Assembly: GCA_019321725.1 (NCBI GenBank)
Contig: CM033106.1
Span: 21,574,965 to 21,638,964, forward strand
Length of the DNA stretch: 64,000 nt
Source: Paulownia fortunei
Lineage: Eukaryota; Streptophyta; Magnoliopsida; Lamiales; Paulowniaceae
Direction: 5' to 3'
The notes beneath the pieces are model-generated. The model made no database searches. It was not told the origin of the DNA and was given only the letters and a program-made list of their open reading frames with translations. The first letter of the stretch is position 1. Each line of letters begins with the position of its first letter. Positions 1 to 11,660 of this stretch are shown piece after piece. The position numbers and the translations under genes were made by a program.

Positions 1-720
1 ATAAATGGGTGAAATAAATTTAATATTATATTTAGCTTAGGAGTATTTTTATATAACAATTGTATTTATTAGTAGAAGAGAATAATTAACAAAAAAATTG
101 GGGTAAAGTATATTTAATCCTAAAATTAATTGTTCCGTACATAGCAAACAATACAACCTTTGCTCAAATTTGAAGTGGTTTCCTCATGGAGTTGGTACGA
201 TGTGGCATGGTATGTCCGATTCAACTTTCTTTTATTTAAGTGGGGTAAAGTTGCCAATGGGCAGGTCTACCCTTCATGCTGCAACTACTCCGAATGGAGT
301 GGGGTTTTGGTTAATCAAAAAATTATGAGAAGAATCCAAATTTTTTGATATTTTGATCTTGAGTTTTTATTTTATATTTTATATTTTTTTTCTTTTCGAA
401 AAGAGGGAGAAGAAGGGAATGAAGTTTGATTTGGGAATAAATCAATATACCTGAGTTAGTTAAGGTGATTTGAACTCGGGTACTTGAGTTTACGGTGACC
501 TGAAACAATAACACACGTTAGGCTCATTAGTGACCTCCAACTAAAACTTTTCAATACTTAAGTTAATTCAAGTCTTGAGGTAGAGAGGAACTGATATGCG
601 AAGTGAGTAAAAGATGTAAAAGTTATTTTATGAGAACTGTGAACCACGTATTTATACTAATCAATCCTCGTAGGTCATACAGGTTAGGGTTCAGATATCA
701 TGATCTAGTTGATTGACACA
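1..720. other. AT-rich flank ending at an LTR/internal junction
   Basis: No convincing gene. The stretch ends in CA directly before an Athila-type primer binding site, as an LTR should, yet its sequence does not match the LTR copies at 3534-8990. Read on the minus strand, 720 down to about 430 begins TGTGTCAATC and contains a TATA-like TATAAATAC (complement of about 646-654), so a minus-strand Tat-type LTR is an alternative reading. Which of the two is right cannot be settled here. The short open frames at 160-348 and 323-514 resemble nothing I know. Confidence 0.35.
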
Positions 721-721
721 T

Positions 722-740
722 TGGCGCCGTTGTCAGGGAT
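722..740 (+). other. Primer binding site of the Athila-like element
   Basis: TGGCGCCGTTGTCAGGGAT is close to the plant Athila primer binding site, usually described as complementary to the tRNA-Asp 3' end. It directly follows a CA dinucleotide, the expected LTR end. Confidence 0.6.
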
Positions 741-977
741 TGTTTTATCATAATTGCAGTAATATTGTGACGACTTAGTCTTGATTTTAGTTTAGATTGA
801 TTTTATTTTCTTCCCATATTTTGATGTGGTCTTGTCTTGCATTGGGTTATATGTATTTGTATGCATAAGGTTAGGAGTCTTGAGGCATAGCTACTAATAG
901 CTATCAATGTTCTTTCAAGAGGTCTTCCATTGAAAAGGTTGCTAGTGTTCATGAGGTAAATCCGTTCACACAATTAG

Positions 978-1508
978 TTGCACAAATTTCTTTTTCTTTC
1001 TAACCAATTTGCAACTTGGACTTCTAATGGAACTTCTCAAGGAATGAATTTCATAGCATCCACTAGCACTTCATTTATGGAAATTAATGGTGAGAAAAAA
1101 ACATCATTGGAGGAATTGCTATGCACTTTCATTGGCAAAACAAGAGCTCGATTGAATAAGAATGAAGCACAGATAGACAACATTGAGACTCAATTAGGGC
1201 AGCTAGCTTCAAGTTTAGGAGCTCAAATGAATTCAATAGAAAATCAAATTAGACAGCTTGCTACTGAAATTAATGCTAAAAAACATAAAGAAAGCTTTCC
1301 AAGTGAAATGGAAATCAATCCAATGGAGCATTGCAAAACTATCCAACAACAACAAATCGAGGAGTGCGAAACTATTGAAAAGTGCAATGCCATCTTGCAA
1401 GAGAACCCACCTCAAATGCTAACCAATTCAAGGAGTTTCATTATCCCTTATTCAATTGGAAACTCTACTTGTGAAATAATATGTTTAATTTCAGAAAGCA
1501 TGCACTAG
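978..1508 (+). pseudogene. Gag C-terminus/protease start of Athila-like element (fragment)
   Basis: The 176-residue open frame has a glutamine- and asparagine-rich stretch containing IETQLGQLASSLGAQ and IENQIRQLATEINAK. This is the segment that lies between the gag zinc knuckle and the protease in plant Athila-type polyproteins. Near its end SFIIPYSIGNSTCE corresponds to the start of the protease domain, but the frame stops before the aspartate motif, so no active site is present. No methionine start is meaningful: the first 30 residues look like read-in sequence and the gag N-terminus is gone. It is judged non-functional. Confidence 0.65.
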
Positions 1509-3533
1509 ATGAAATAAGGTCTATTAGGGTAACTTAAGATATGTTTGGCAATTGTGACCAATTCTTGTACTCTACAAATTTTTTTATTTTTAATATGGAA
1601 AAAAATAGGTACATCTTTACCATGTTTGGAAGACCATTCGCAGTAATAGGGGATACAACTTTTGATGTCTAAAAGGCCCTTGATGCTACTCTAGATCATT
1701 TTCACCTTGCCTATCCGGAAGGATCACCTATACTTTTAGAGCACACAAAGATGTGGCATGATAAACACTTATTTTTAGATCCAAGATGAGTAAACAAGAT
1801 AGTCAGGCCGCCGACTTTAACCCAAACGCTTCTTGGGAGGCAATCCAAGCCCTTTTTCTTTTACTTTTTAATAATTTATTAGTTAGTTTTTGAAATATGT
1901 TCGATTTCAAGCATGTTTAGCTATTGCATTTCTTTGTCTATATTTGTGTTCTCACTTTCATTACTTTTGTTGCTTTAACCCATAAGCTTTCATGCTTTCT
2001 TTTCTTGTGTAGGTGGGTGTCGACTTGGTGATATGTATGGATATCTCATGAACTCCAAGTGCATCATCTATTGGAAAAGGGAGTTTCTTATTTCTACCTC
2101 TTATGTGCTTTAATTCTTTAAACATTGAGGATAATGTTAATTTTAAAGTTGGGGGTAGGATTTGTATTTTGTGTGTTTGAGTTTTATATAAAAAACTGAG
2201 CCAAAATTTTCAATTTGAATTACCAATATTGAGTGATGAGAGTCCAAGAGCAAGCATGCTTTGTTGACAAACTTAGTTGAGTTTATGTTTTGTGATTGAA
2301 TGAATAACTTAATTACCATTTGCCTATGATGATACTAATTGATATTGTATAGAATCCATAGGAAAGAAAGATAATTAGTCTTGTGATATAGCGATTCTTG
2401 TGTGTTTGATCCTCGCCATGAATGATGAATTTTCATTAAGCACGCCATGTCGAAATCTTGTGAATTACATGCTACTTGGTGTTGGATTTTGCTTTCAATA
2501 AGTTATATTGGTCATTTTGCGGTGTTCTAGAACTTGCTTGATTACTTTTTGAGGCAAAATTCTAGATAAATACAAACTTGGAAATCATTTAGGCCATCTT
2601 TAACTCATTTGTGCCTTTCAAGCCCACCGTGATCACACTTTTATTCACTAGTTATCCCTTTGAGCTGTTTTTCAAAGAATGATATGTGCAAGGCATATGA
2701 ATAACCACCATTCGACTTTATTTCTTGAAGCTCACTATACCGACCCTTTATAGCCCAAAAAATCAATGATTGTCCCTAAGAGAGCTTAAAATATGATATT
2801 TTGTGCACAATCTTATTAAGGGGTCATATGGAGACATGTTGAGGGCATGGACGAATGTATTTAGGGGTATGAGCATGAAAAATATGCAAGAAATACATCA
2901 CAACTCATGTCGATGAAAAGAAACAAGTTTGGGGATTGTGAAAGCAAAAGAACAAGAAATGAAACTTTGGGATTCATGAAAAAAAAAAGAAAAAAAAATG
3001 TGAAAATAAAAATAAAAGAAAAAAAATTGGGAAAGAGAAAAGAAAGGAGGAGAGTGAGATTCTATGTGCAATGCTTTACGCTCTCTTATGTTGTTTATCC
3101 CTACCTTTCTTTGTAAGCCAATACCTGGGCCGTATGTTATAAGCTTATTGAAGTCTTTTTGATCCAAGTTTGCAAATGTCTATATTAGTGGAGAATTTGT
3201 ATGAAAAGCAAAACCTATGGAACACCTAGAACTCTTTTGCTTAAATTATGAGAATCATTAGTTATAAAATTTATACCTAAAATGCATGCATGAAACTTGA
3301 GCTTGACACTTCACACACACGTTTTGAATTCATGACTAGATTAATGAAGCACAAGTTTTGTAGTGTCATTCGACTAACTTTGTGACTAACCTTTGGATTC
3401 ATGTGCAATAAAGATTGATGAGGCATTTGAATGGGTTGATTAAGTTTAGTAATTCACTATCAAAATATGAGTCTATGATTATTTGATTTTGAGTTTTACT
3501 CGAGGACAAGTAAAAGCTAAGTTTGGGAGTATT

Positions 3534-5321
3534 TGATAAGTTGGTTTTATACCAATAATTCATATACCTTTTGGTTAATATTTAATTTATTTTTAAGTAT
3601 TTTTATTATTTTTTATACATTTAGTTTGAAATCTTGTAGGTAATGACAATAAGAGAAGAAAATGGAAAGAAATCAAAAACTTGTTGCAACGTTGAAGAAT
3701 TCGAGTTGTGGTGCTACTGATGATAGTTTTTGTATTTTAATAATAACTTTTGGACCTAATTTCATATAAACTTTATTCTTGATTCATTGGAAAGCCAAGA
3801 CATAGATCTACAACTTTTATGTTTAATATGAAATCCAATTCGATCGATCTCAATGAGAAAAATTGAGTTCAACAATCAGCACTGGGCTGAAATTATCTGA
3901 TATGATATATTTTAGTATTTAAGACATAACTATCTTCACAAATATCATATTTAGTTGATTAAAATTCCTATAGAAAGCCAATATATATGGATACAATTTA
4001 TTAGAAGACATCAAAATCTAATTCAGGCTAGAAAGAGGCCAAAATACAGTTGTAATGGGCTAAATAGTGTCAAAGTATTGAATGAAGGCTGTTGGGATAC
4101 AATGCACGGCGCCTGGGCGCCTAAGCACCATCTAAGGCTGCCAAAACAGAATACAAGGTGCCTAGGCACCTAAACAGGGTGCTTAGGCACCATCCTGCTA
4201 ACCAAAAAGATACTGATGCATTTTCTTTGTGACAAATGGCAATGGATCATGAATTTTGGCATTTTTATGAGATATACACATTAGATACACCTACACATAA
4301 TTATCCATGTGATGGTCTAGTGGACTAAATTGGTGGAGAGAAAAAGGGAAATAATTTTAGATTTCTTTTGAAGAAAAACCAAAAAAAGTGAAAGGATTTC
4401 AGGGTTTCTTTTGGAAGACTCTTGCGGAGAGAATCATTGGGGAGAAATTTAAAAGGGGAAGATCAACATCAACCAAAGGAAGAGGATTTGTTCTTGGAAC
4501 CAAATGCAGCCATTCTTGGAGAGAAGCAAACCATTCTTGGAGAAAATGAGAGCTTCAACCATTCCCTTCACAAATTAGTAAACAATTTCCATTTTCTTTC
4601 TTATTTATTTCTTGAAGTTGAATTCATCCATGATGAACTAAACATTTCTTTCTAGAGGACGATGTAATCTTATTTGATCCTATGTTTTGAATTCCAAATA
4701 ATATTAGCTCAAGTTCTTTATCTTGTTTGTGTTATCTTGTTTAGTATTTTATCTTGATTAATTGATCACTAATTGAGATTATTTGACGTATGAGATTCGG
4801 CACTAGAGAGAGGGAAGATTATACATGATCATAGGGATAACACAACCTATAAATCATAGAGTTGAGAAGCTTATAAAATCTTTGAAGTTTTGAAAAAGAA
4901 TTCACTCGACTTTTATAGAGTTTTATTCTTAAATTTTTATAGAGATATCGAAAGTTATGTTGGAACTCATAGTCAATTTGACACTCGAGAGAGGGAATTA
5001 ATGAGCTTAAGAATTCTTAACTTACATGTTGTTGACTTGAATTGGTATATTTTGGAAGGAAGAATATATGTGATAATTAGGTAAGTCATTTCTCTAGAAT
5101 ATCTTGCTCATAAGGTATTTGTTATATTATTTCTAAAAACTCCACTCTTATCTTTGTATTTTTATCTTACTTTACTTTATTTTTCAATCATCATTCGATC
5201 TTCCAGATAAAATTATGACTATTTGAACTATGGTACTTAATACAATTTTTTATTACAATCCATGTGGATACTCAACTCAACTCACCTTTGTATTAAAATT
5301 TGACACCGTGTACTTGCGGTA
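3534..5321 (+). repeat. Athila-like LTR, tandem copy 1
   Basis: It begins TGATAAGTTGGTTTTATACC directly after the polypurine tract, so it is the 3' LTR of the element at 721-3533. It contains a GC-rich island with GGCGCCTGGGCGCC and GTGCCTAGGCACC (about 4108-4190), one unit of a 42-bp repeat (about 4347-4420), and a terminal block ACACCGTGTACTTGCGGT. The end is about 25-30 bp shorter than that of copy 3 and runs straight into the next copy. The open frame at 4422-4655 lies inside the LTR and recurs in the other copies with different breaks; it is not a gene. Confidence 0.8.
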
Positions 5322-5323
5322 TT

Positions 5324-7144
5324 TGATAAGTTGGTTTTATACCAATAATTTATATATCTTTTTATTAATATTTAGTTTGTTTTCAAGTACTTTTATTAAT
5401 TTTTATGAATTTAGTTTGAAATCTTGTAGGTAATGACAATAAGAGAAGAAAATAGAAATAAATCAAAAACTTGGTTGAAACATTGAAGAATTTGAATTGT
5501 GGTACTACTGATGGCAGTTTTCGTATTTCAATCATAACTCTTGGCCCCAATTTCATATAAAATTTATTATTGATCCATTGAAAAGCCAAGAAAAATATCA
5601 ACAACTTCTATGTATACTACAAAATTCAATTCAGTCGATCTAAATGAGAAAAAAAAAATCGAGTTCAAGAATCAGCACTCAGCTGAAATTATCTAGTATG
5701 ACACATCTTGGTATTTAAGGTATAACTATCTTCACAGATGTTATTTAGTTGATTCAAGTGCCTATGGAAAGCAAAGACATAGGCATACAATTCATTAGAA
5801 GACATCGAAATCCAATTCAGCCTAGAAAGAGGCCAAAACACAGTTGCAATGGGCTAAATAGTGTTAAAGTGCTGAATGAAGGTTGCCAGGACAGAATGCA
5901 CGACGCCTAGGCGCCATCTGAGGCTGCCAAAATAGAATACAAGGTGCCTAAGGTGCCATCCTGCTAACCAAAAAGATGGTGATGCGTTTTCTTTGAGCCA
6001 AGTGGTAATGGATCATGAATTTTGGCTTTTTATGAGATATACACATTAGATACACCTACACATCATTACCCATGTGATGCTCTAGTGGATACACTAAATT
6101 GGGAGAGAAAAAGGAGAAAAAATGAAGAAAAATGGAATGATTTTAGGTTTCTTTTGAAGAAAAGCCAAGAAAAGTTGAATGATTTCAGGTTTTTTTTTAA
6201 AAAAAAGCCAAGAAAAGTGGAAGGATTTCAGGTTTTCTTTTGGAAGACTCTTGCGGAGAGAATTATTTGGGAGAAGTTTAAAAGGGGAAGATCAACATCA
6301 ACCAAAGGAAGAGGATTGGTTCTTGGAACCAAAGGCAGCCATTCTTGGAGAGAAGCAAGCCATTCTTGGAGACAAGAGAGCTTCAACCATTTCATTCACA
6401 AATTAGTGAACAATTTCCATGTTTTTTCTTATTTATTTCTTGAAGTTGTATTCATCTATGGCGAACTAAATATTTCTTTCTAGATGATGATGTAATCTTA
6501 TTTGATCCTATGTTTTGAATTCCAAATAATATTAGTTCAAGTTCTTCATCTTGTTTGTGTTATCTTGTTTAATATTTCATCTTGATTAATTGATCACTAA
6601 TTGAAATTGTATGACATATGAGATTTAACACTCCAGAGGAAGATTATACATGATCATAAAGATAACATAACCTACGAATCATAGAGTTGAGAAGCTTATG
6701 AAACCTTTGAAGTTTTGAAGAAGAATTCATTAAACTTTTGTAGAGTTTTATTCTTGAATTTTTATAAAGATATCGAAATTCATGTTGGAACTCATAGTCA
6801 ATTCGACACTCGAGAAAGGAATTATTGAGCTTAAGAATTCTTAACTTACATGTTGTTGACTTGAATTGGTATATTTTGGAAGGAAGAACACATGTGATAA
6901 TTAAGTAAGTCATTCCTCTAGAATATCTTACTCATAAAGTGTTTGTTATATTGTTTCTAAAAAATCCACTCTTGTCTTTGCATTTTTATTTTTACTTTAC
7001 TTTATTTTTCAACATCATTCGATCTTTTAGATAAAATTATGACTATTTGAACTACGGTACTTAATACAATTTTTTATTACAATCCTGTGGATATGATACT
7101 TAACTCACCGTTGTATTAAAATTTGACACCGTGCACTTGCGGTA
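5324..7144 (+). repeat. Athila-like LTR, tandem copy 2
   Basis: Second consecutive copy, starting with the same TGATAAGTTGGTTTTATACC and ending at the same ACTTGCGGT. It is preceded by ATT, the three bases that precede copy 1 in its polypurine tract. The repeated unit therefore includes three bases from outside the LTR. It carries two full 42-bp repeats (about 6135-6245) where copy 1 has one. The frame at 6022-6483 spans these repeats and is a by-product of them. Confidence 0.8.
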
Positions 7145-7146
7145 TT

Positions 7147-8990
7147 TGATAAGTTGGTTTTATACCAATAATTCATATATCTTTTGATTAATATTTAGTT
7201 TGTTTTCAAGTATTTTTATTAATTTTTATACATTTAGTTTGAAATCTTGTAGGTAATGACAATAAGAGAAGAAAATGGGAAGAAATCAAAAACTTGGTTG
7301 AAACGTTGAAGAATTCGAGTTGCGGTGCTACTGATGGCAGTTTTCGTATTTTAATCATAACTCTCTTCCCAATTTTATATAAACTTTATTCTTGATCCAT
7401 TTGGAAATCCAAGACATAGATCTACAATTTCTATGATTACCATAAAATCCAATTCGGTCGATCTCAATGAGAAAAATCGAGTTCAAAAATTAGCACTATG
7501 CTGAAATTATCTGATATGACACATCTTGGTATTTAAGGATAACTATCTCCACAGATGTTATATTTAGTTGATTCAAGTACCTATGGAAAGTCAAGACACA
7601 GGATACAATTCATTAGAAGACATTGAAATCCAATTCAGCCTAAAAAGAGGTCAAAACGCAATTACAATGGGCTAAATAGTGTCAAAGTGCTGAATGAAGG
7701 CTGCTAGAACAGAATGCACCAGGTTTAGGCACCATCTGAGGTTGTTAAAATAGAATACGAGGTGCCTAGGTGCCATCGTGTTAACCAAAAAGATGATGAT
7801 ACATTTTCTTTACACCAAGTGGCAATGGATCATGAGTTTTGGCTTTTTATGAGATATACACATTAGATACATCTATACATCATTACTCATGTGATGCTCT
7901 AGTGGATACACTAAATTGGTGGAGATAAAAAGGAGTAAAAGCCAAGAAAAGGGGAATGATTTTAGGTTTCTTTTGAAGAAAAGTCAAGAAAAGTGGAATG
8001 ATTTCAGGTTTCTTTTGAAGAAAAGCCAAGAAAAGTGGAAGAATTTTAGGGTTTCTTTTGGAAGACTCTTGGGGAGAAAATCATTGGTGAGACGTTTAAA
8101 AGGGGAAGATCAACATCAACCAAAGGAATAAGATTGGTTCTTGGAACCAAAGTAGTCATTCTTGGAGAGAAGCAAGCCATTCTTGGAGAAAATGAGAGTT
8201 TCAACCATTCCTTCACAAATTGGTGAACAATTTTCATGTTCTTTCTTATTTATTTCTTGAAGTTGTATTCATCCATGGTGAACTAAACATTTCTTTCTAG
8301 AGGATGATGTAACCTTATTTGATCATATGTTTTGAATTCCAAATAATATTAGTTCAAGTTCTTCATCTTGTTTGTGTTATCTTGTTTAATATTTCATCTT
8401 GATTAATTGATCACTAATTGAGATTGTTTGACATATGAGATTCAGCACTCGAGAGAGAGAAAATTATACATGATCATAGGGATAACACAACCTAGGAATC
8501 ATAGAGTTGAGAAACTTATGAAACCTTTGAAGTTTTGAAGAAGAATTCATTGAACTTTTGTAGAGTTTTATTCTTAAATATTTATAGAGATATCAAAATT
8601 CATGTTGGAATTCATAGTCAATTCGACACTTGAAAGAGGGAATTGATGAGTTTAGAATTCTTAACTTACATGTGTTGTTGACTTGAATCAGTATATTTTG
8701 GAAGGAAAAACATATATGATAATTAGGTAAGTCATTTCTCTAGAATATTTTGATCATAAGGTGTTTGTTATATTGTTTCTAAAAACTCCACTCTTGTCTT
8801 TGCATTTTTATCTTACTTTAATTTATTTTTCAATCTATCTTCTTGATAAAATTATAAATATTTGAACTACGGTACTTAATGTAATTTTTTATTACAATTC
8901 TTGTGGATACTCAACTCAACTCACCATTGTATTAAAACTTGACACCGTGCACTTGCGGTTTGCAAAATATTTCACGAACAACAATCAAGC
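7147..8990 (+). repeat. Athila-like LTR, tandem copy 3, with complete 3' end
   Basis: Third consecutive copy. Unlike copies 1 and 2 it continues past ACTTGCGGT into TTTGCAAAATATTTCACGAACAACAATCAAG, the type of LTR terminus seen in Athila-like elements. No primer binding site follows, so this is the end of the array and not the start of an internal region. The end coordinate is approximate. It carries two full 42-bp repeats and a partial one (about 7945-8065). Confidence 0.75.
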
Positions 8991-9220
8991 AAACCAAAAA
9001 TGGCTTCTCTTACCTCAGGAGATCTTTCTTTATGATGATCAATAGGCACAGACACTCCACCCAAACTCAGAGGATGAAATAAAAGAACACGTCCCTCGAA
9101 CCTAACAATGAGGGAAAAGAAAAGACTAGACTAGAATTTGTGGGAGCAGAAGAAAGAAAAAGCTCACCACAAGACGAACGAGTAAAGGATGCCCCCCTTT
9201 TCCCTCCCTCTGAGGATGTG
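8991..9220. other. No gene seen; flank of the LTR array
   Basis: A stretch less AT-rich than its surroundings, without coding signal. It may be part of the same unidentified repeat as the GC-rich cluster that follows. Confidence 0.3.
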
Positions 9221-9465
9221 TCCAAGCCTCGCTAAGGCGATGAGGTGCCTGCTAGGCAATATAGAGCTTTGTCTGGTCGAGGCCGATTGAGTCATGCCTA
9301 GTTGAGGTAAAGCTCGACAAGGCAAATACATGTTCCACCTGGTCGGCCTCGACCAGGCGAGACCGTCGCTAGCCTAGTGAGGCTAAACGGCTTCGCCCAA
9401 GCGAGACTAGATGGCTTCGCCCAGGCGAGACCAGACGGCCTTGCCCTGGCGAGTTAGATCTTTTC
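9221..9465. repeat. GC-rich cluster with 24-bp tandem units and inverted repeats
   Basis: Three head-to-tail 24-bp units lie at 9389-9412, 9413-9436 and 9437-9460, each with a core like GGCTTCGCCCAGGCGAGACC. Upstream, CCTGGTCGGCCTCGACCAGG (9338-9357) is a perfect 8-bp stem with a 4-bp loop. CTGGTCGAGGCC near 9275 is the exact reverse complement of GGCCTCGACCAG at 9345-9356. The block is much richer in GC than anything else in the window and is probably from an unidentified transposable element. The 71-codon frame at 9411-9626 is not credible as a gene. Confidence 0.7.
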
Positions 9466-9579
9466 CTAAGCAAACCCCTATGCCAAGAGAGGTTCGCAAC
9501 CCCTTTGGCGTACCACAATATCGTCCCAACTGCAAACATCCCTCACATCCCCTTGCATATTTGATTCAAACTCCAAAAA

Positions 9580-9665
9580 AGAAAAATTTTAACACATGGG
9601 AGAAATTTTTTATCTCTAACACTTAGGAGGAATTTTTTTTATCTTTGACATGTGGGATGAAAGTT
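9580..9665 (+). repeat. Short imperfect ~30-bp tandem repeat
   Basis: Three diverged units of the form ACATGGGAGAAATTTTTTATC follow each other, the third cut short. No function is evident. Confidence 0.5.
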
Positions 9666-10260
9666 TCTAAAGAAAGAGAAACAAAATGCTATTAAGGGAT
9701 TAATATTTGAAGAGAGGATAAAAAAAAAATGACATATCTTTAGAATCCATGCCTCCTTAGAAGCACGATTTTAAAGCATTGCGCACTTTCTCTTCAATTA
9801 AATTTATATATCCTACTCTTACTTGGGCCGGGTCCAATAGATTTGTAGAGTACTTCCGTCTAATCTATCTTCCCAATATCTTCCCAGGAGTGGGGCTATA
9901 TGATGGATTTAATAATAGTTTAAGTCTAATAGTTTATCTAAAGTCAATTATTTCGCAAGGACCAATGAATAATGAGGTCCAATTTATATTAAAATACCCA
10001 ATCCAATGTACTTTGTCACACCCGATCATAATCATTAGTTAAACACTTATAAATACCCCTTAATATCTCATTTGAAGGTATGTGAAAATTATTTGTTATC
10101 TTTTATTCAGATTTTCTAAACTCTAGTCTTAATTTGATCGTTAAAAAATTATCAGTGAAAAAACTCCGACGCCCCTTACTATTTGCTTGTGTCACAGGCG
10201 AGAGCAGTTAACTGATTCAGTTCGTTGGAAACATCAATCCTTGTCAATAGAGGAGATACT
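9666..10260 (+). mobile_element. LTR-like relic, possibly Tat-type gypsy
   Basis: A TATA-like CTTATAAATACCCC (about 10046-10059) is followed 110 bp later by CTCCGACGCCCC and GTGTCACAGGCG, an order I associate with LTRs of the Tat branch of Ty3/gypsy elements. No coding region belongs to it and no primer binding site or partner LTR is visible, so it would be a solo LTR or fragment. The assignment is weak. Confidence 0.35.
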
Positions 10261-10321
10261 ATATCAAATACATACATATTTCTTTGTATGTTTATAGTTA
10301 TATGTATGTAAATATATGTAT

Positions 10322-10323
10322 CT

Positions 10324-10360
<37 letters not shown>

Positions 10361-10460
10361 GTATTCTTATTTAATAATAATGAATGAATACATTATAGAC
10401 ACAAATATACCTTATGTTCAAATATGCACATGTATTTAGATATATATATATATATATAAG
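10322..10460. repeat. CA/TA microsatellites
   Basis: A (CA)n run passes directly into (TA)n at about 10326-10360, and a second TA run lies at about 10440-10458. Much of the surrounding 10260-10700 is low-complexity ATAT/ATGT sequence. Confidence 0.9.
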
Positions 10461-11660
10461 TAAGCTTTTTACAAAATATATATATTGGAATATATTTTAT
10501 ATAACTGTCACGTGTGTATATATGTATGTATCTTATGTGGATAAAATACAAGTACCTATGTAGGAATATATATCATTAAAATATATTGTAAATAGAAAAT
10601 ACCTTTACACATGTTTGATCAGCAAACTTTATATTACACATATATAAACAGATGCACATAAGTTTTAATTAATACCAAGAATAATAATAATAACCATATG
10701 CATATGTATAAATCATATTCGATGCAGCAGTCAAAGGGTAAATCGGGGATATTGAAAAAATAATGAGGGTAAAAATGTTATCAAGAAGTTGGACATAAAA
10801 AGCCAAAAATTGTAAAAAGCACTTGCTTCCAACTTCTGGTCTTTTTGCTCAACTGAAGCCAAGCCCAAACTAAGGCCAACCAATCCAAACACTCTAATGC
10901 TACTTTCTGTAAACTAAAAGCTTGCAAACAATTTATAAAGCTCTTCCAAACACTACCTAAGCCTATGAATGTATACGTGTATATCTACACACCTTTATTA
11001 AGAGACATGACATTACAAAAGTTGGTGTTCTTCACTGTTTTTACCATAATAACCCCTTTGTTTTCTCAAAAGTTGATCTTCTTATCTACCAAAATATGTT
11101 TGCTTGCAAATTTTTAATAAAAATATGACTTATTTTTATTTTCATAAATATAATTATAAATCATAAATCATAAATCATAAATTTACACATTGATTTAGTC
11201 AAAGTGGGATTATATTATTAATGTGTTGATATAATATTTCACTAATTTTTAAAAAAAATTAAAGTTCACTAACTAATTAAAATAATAGTTTCTCTTCCTA
11301 TAACGTAATTTTTAATAAATTAAATAATAATTTCTCAACTCAATATAATTTGATTGATGGGACATAAAAAATAATAAGATCATTCTTACACTAAAATATC
11401 AATATCAATTTAATAAAGTCAATATCAATTCTATATCCAAACACATTTTTCATACATAGTTAATGCAAAAATCAAATTACACTTAAAAACAATAAAAATA
11501 AAAACAAATAAAACCAAACAAGGCCTTATATTTTCTATTTCTTTCCATCCACTCATAATTAATTTATCTCTTCCTTGTTAACTTTCAAACCCTTTTAGGA
11601 TCCCTAGATTCTGCATGATTATGCAGTTGGCAACTTCTGTCGTACCTCTACCACTGATTT
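10461..11660. other. No gene seen; AT-rich intergenic DNA
   Basis: Low-complexity sequence without a supported reading frame on either strand. A stretch at about 10790-10960 (AAAAGCCAAAAATTG onward) has the look of a MITE, but I could not match its two ends. Confidence 0.4.

Larger units (their letters stand above)
721..3533 (+). mobile_element. Athila-like Ty3/gypsy internal region, heavily deleted
   Basis: The stretch opens with a primer binding site and carries a gag/protease relic. It then has the non-coding 3' signature of plant Athila-type elements: a TTGGGAGGCAATCCAAGC block near 1832-1850, a block reading TTAAAGTTGGGGGTAGG near 2140-2160, and a CTCGAGGACAAG plus AAGTTTGGGAGTATT polypurine tract directly before the LTR at 3534. 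These three blocks are what I know from Athila-type 3' ends; the assignment is by eye. Reverse transcriptase, RNase H and integrase are missing, so about 5 kb or more of pol has been lost between about 1500 and 1600. From 1600 to 1780 a broken reading frame (FGRPFAVIGDTTFDV) may be a last relic of a protein. Confidence 0.65.

Noticed and set aside
722..740. tRNA gene at the TGGCGCC sequence (also 40731, 62648)
   Set aside because: These are retroelement primer binding sites complementary to a tRNA end; no cloverleaf can be drawn around them.
2898..3167. Open frames on both strands at 2.9-3.2 kb
   Set aside because: They arise from an A/G-rich (T/C-rich) tract (AAAAAAAAGAAAAAAAATG) in the Athila 3' non-coding region.
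6022..6483. 153-codon open frame as a possible gene
   Set aside because: It lies entirely in LTR copy 2 and is kept open by 42-bp repeats; the equivalent positions in copies 1 and 3 are broken.
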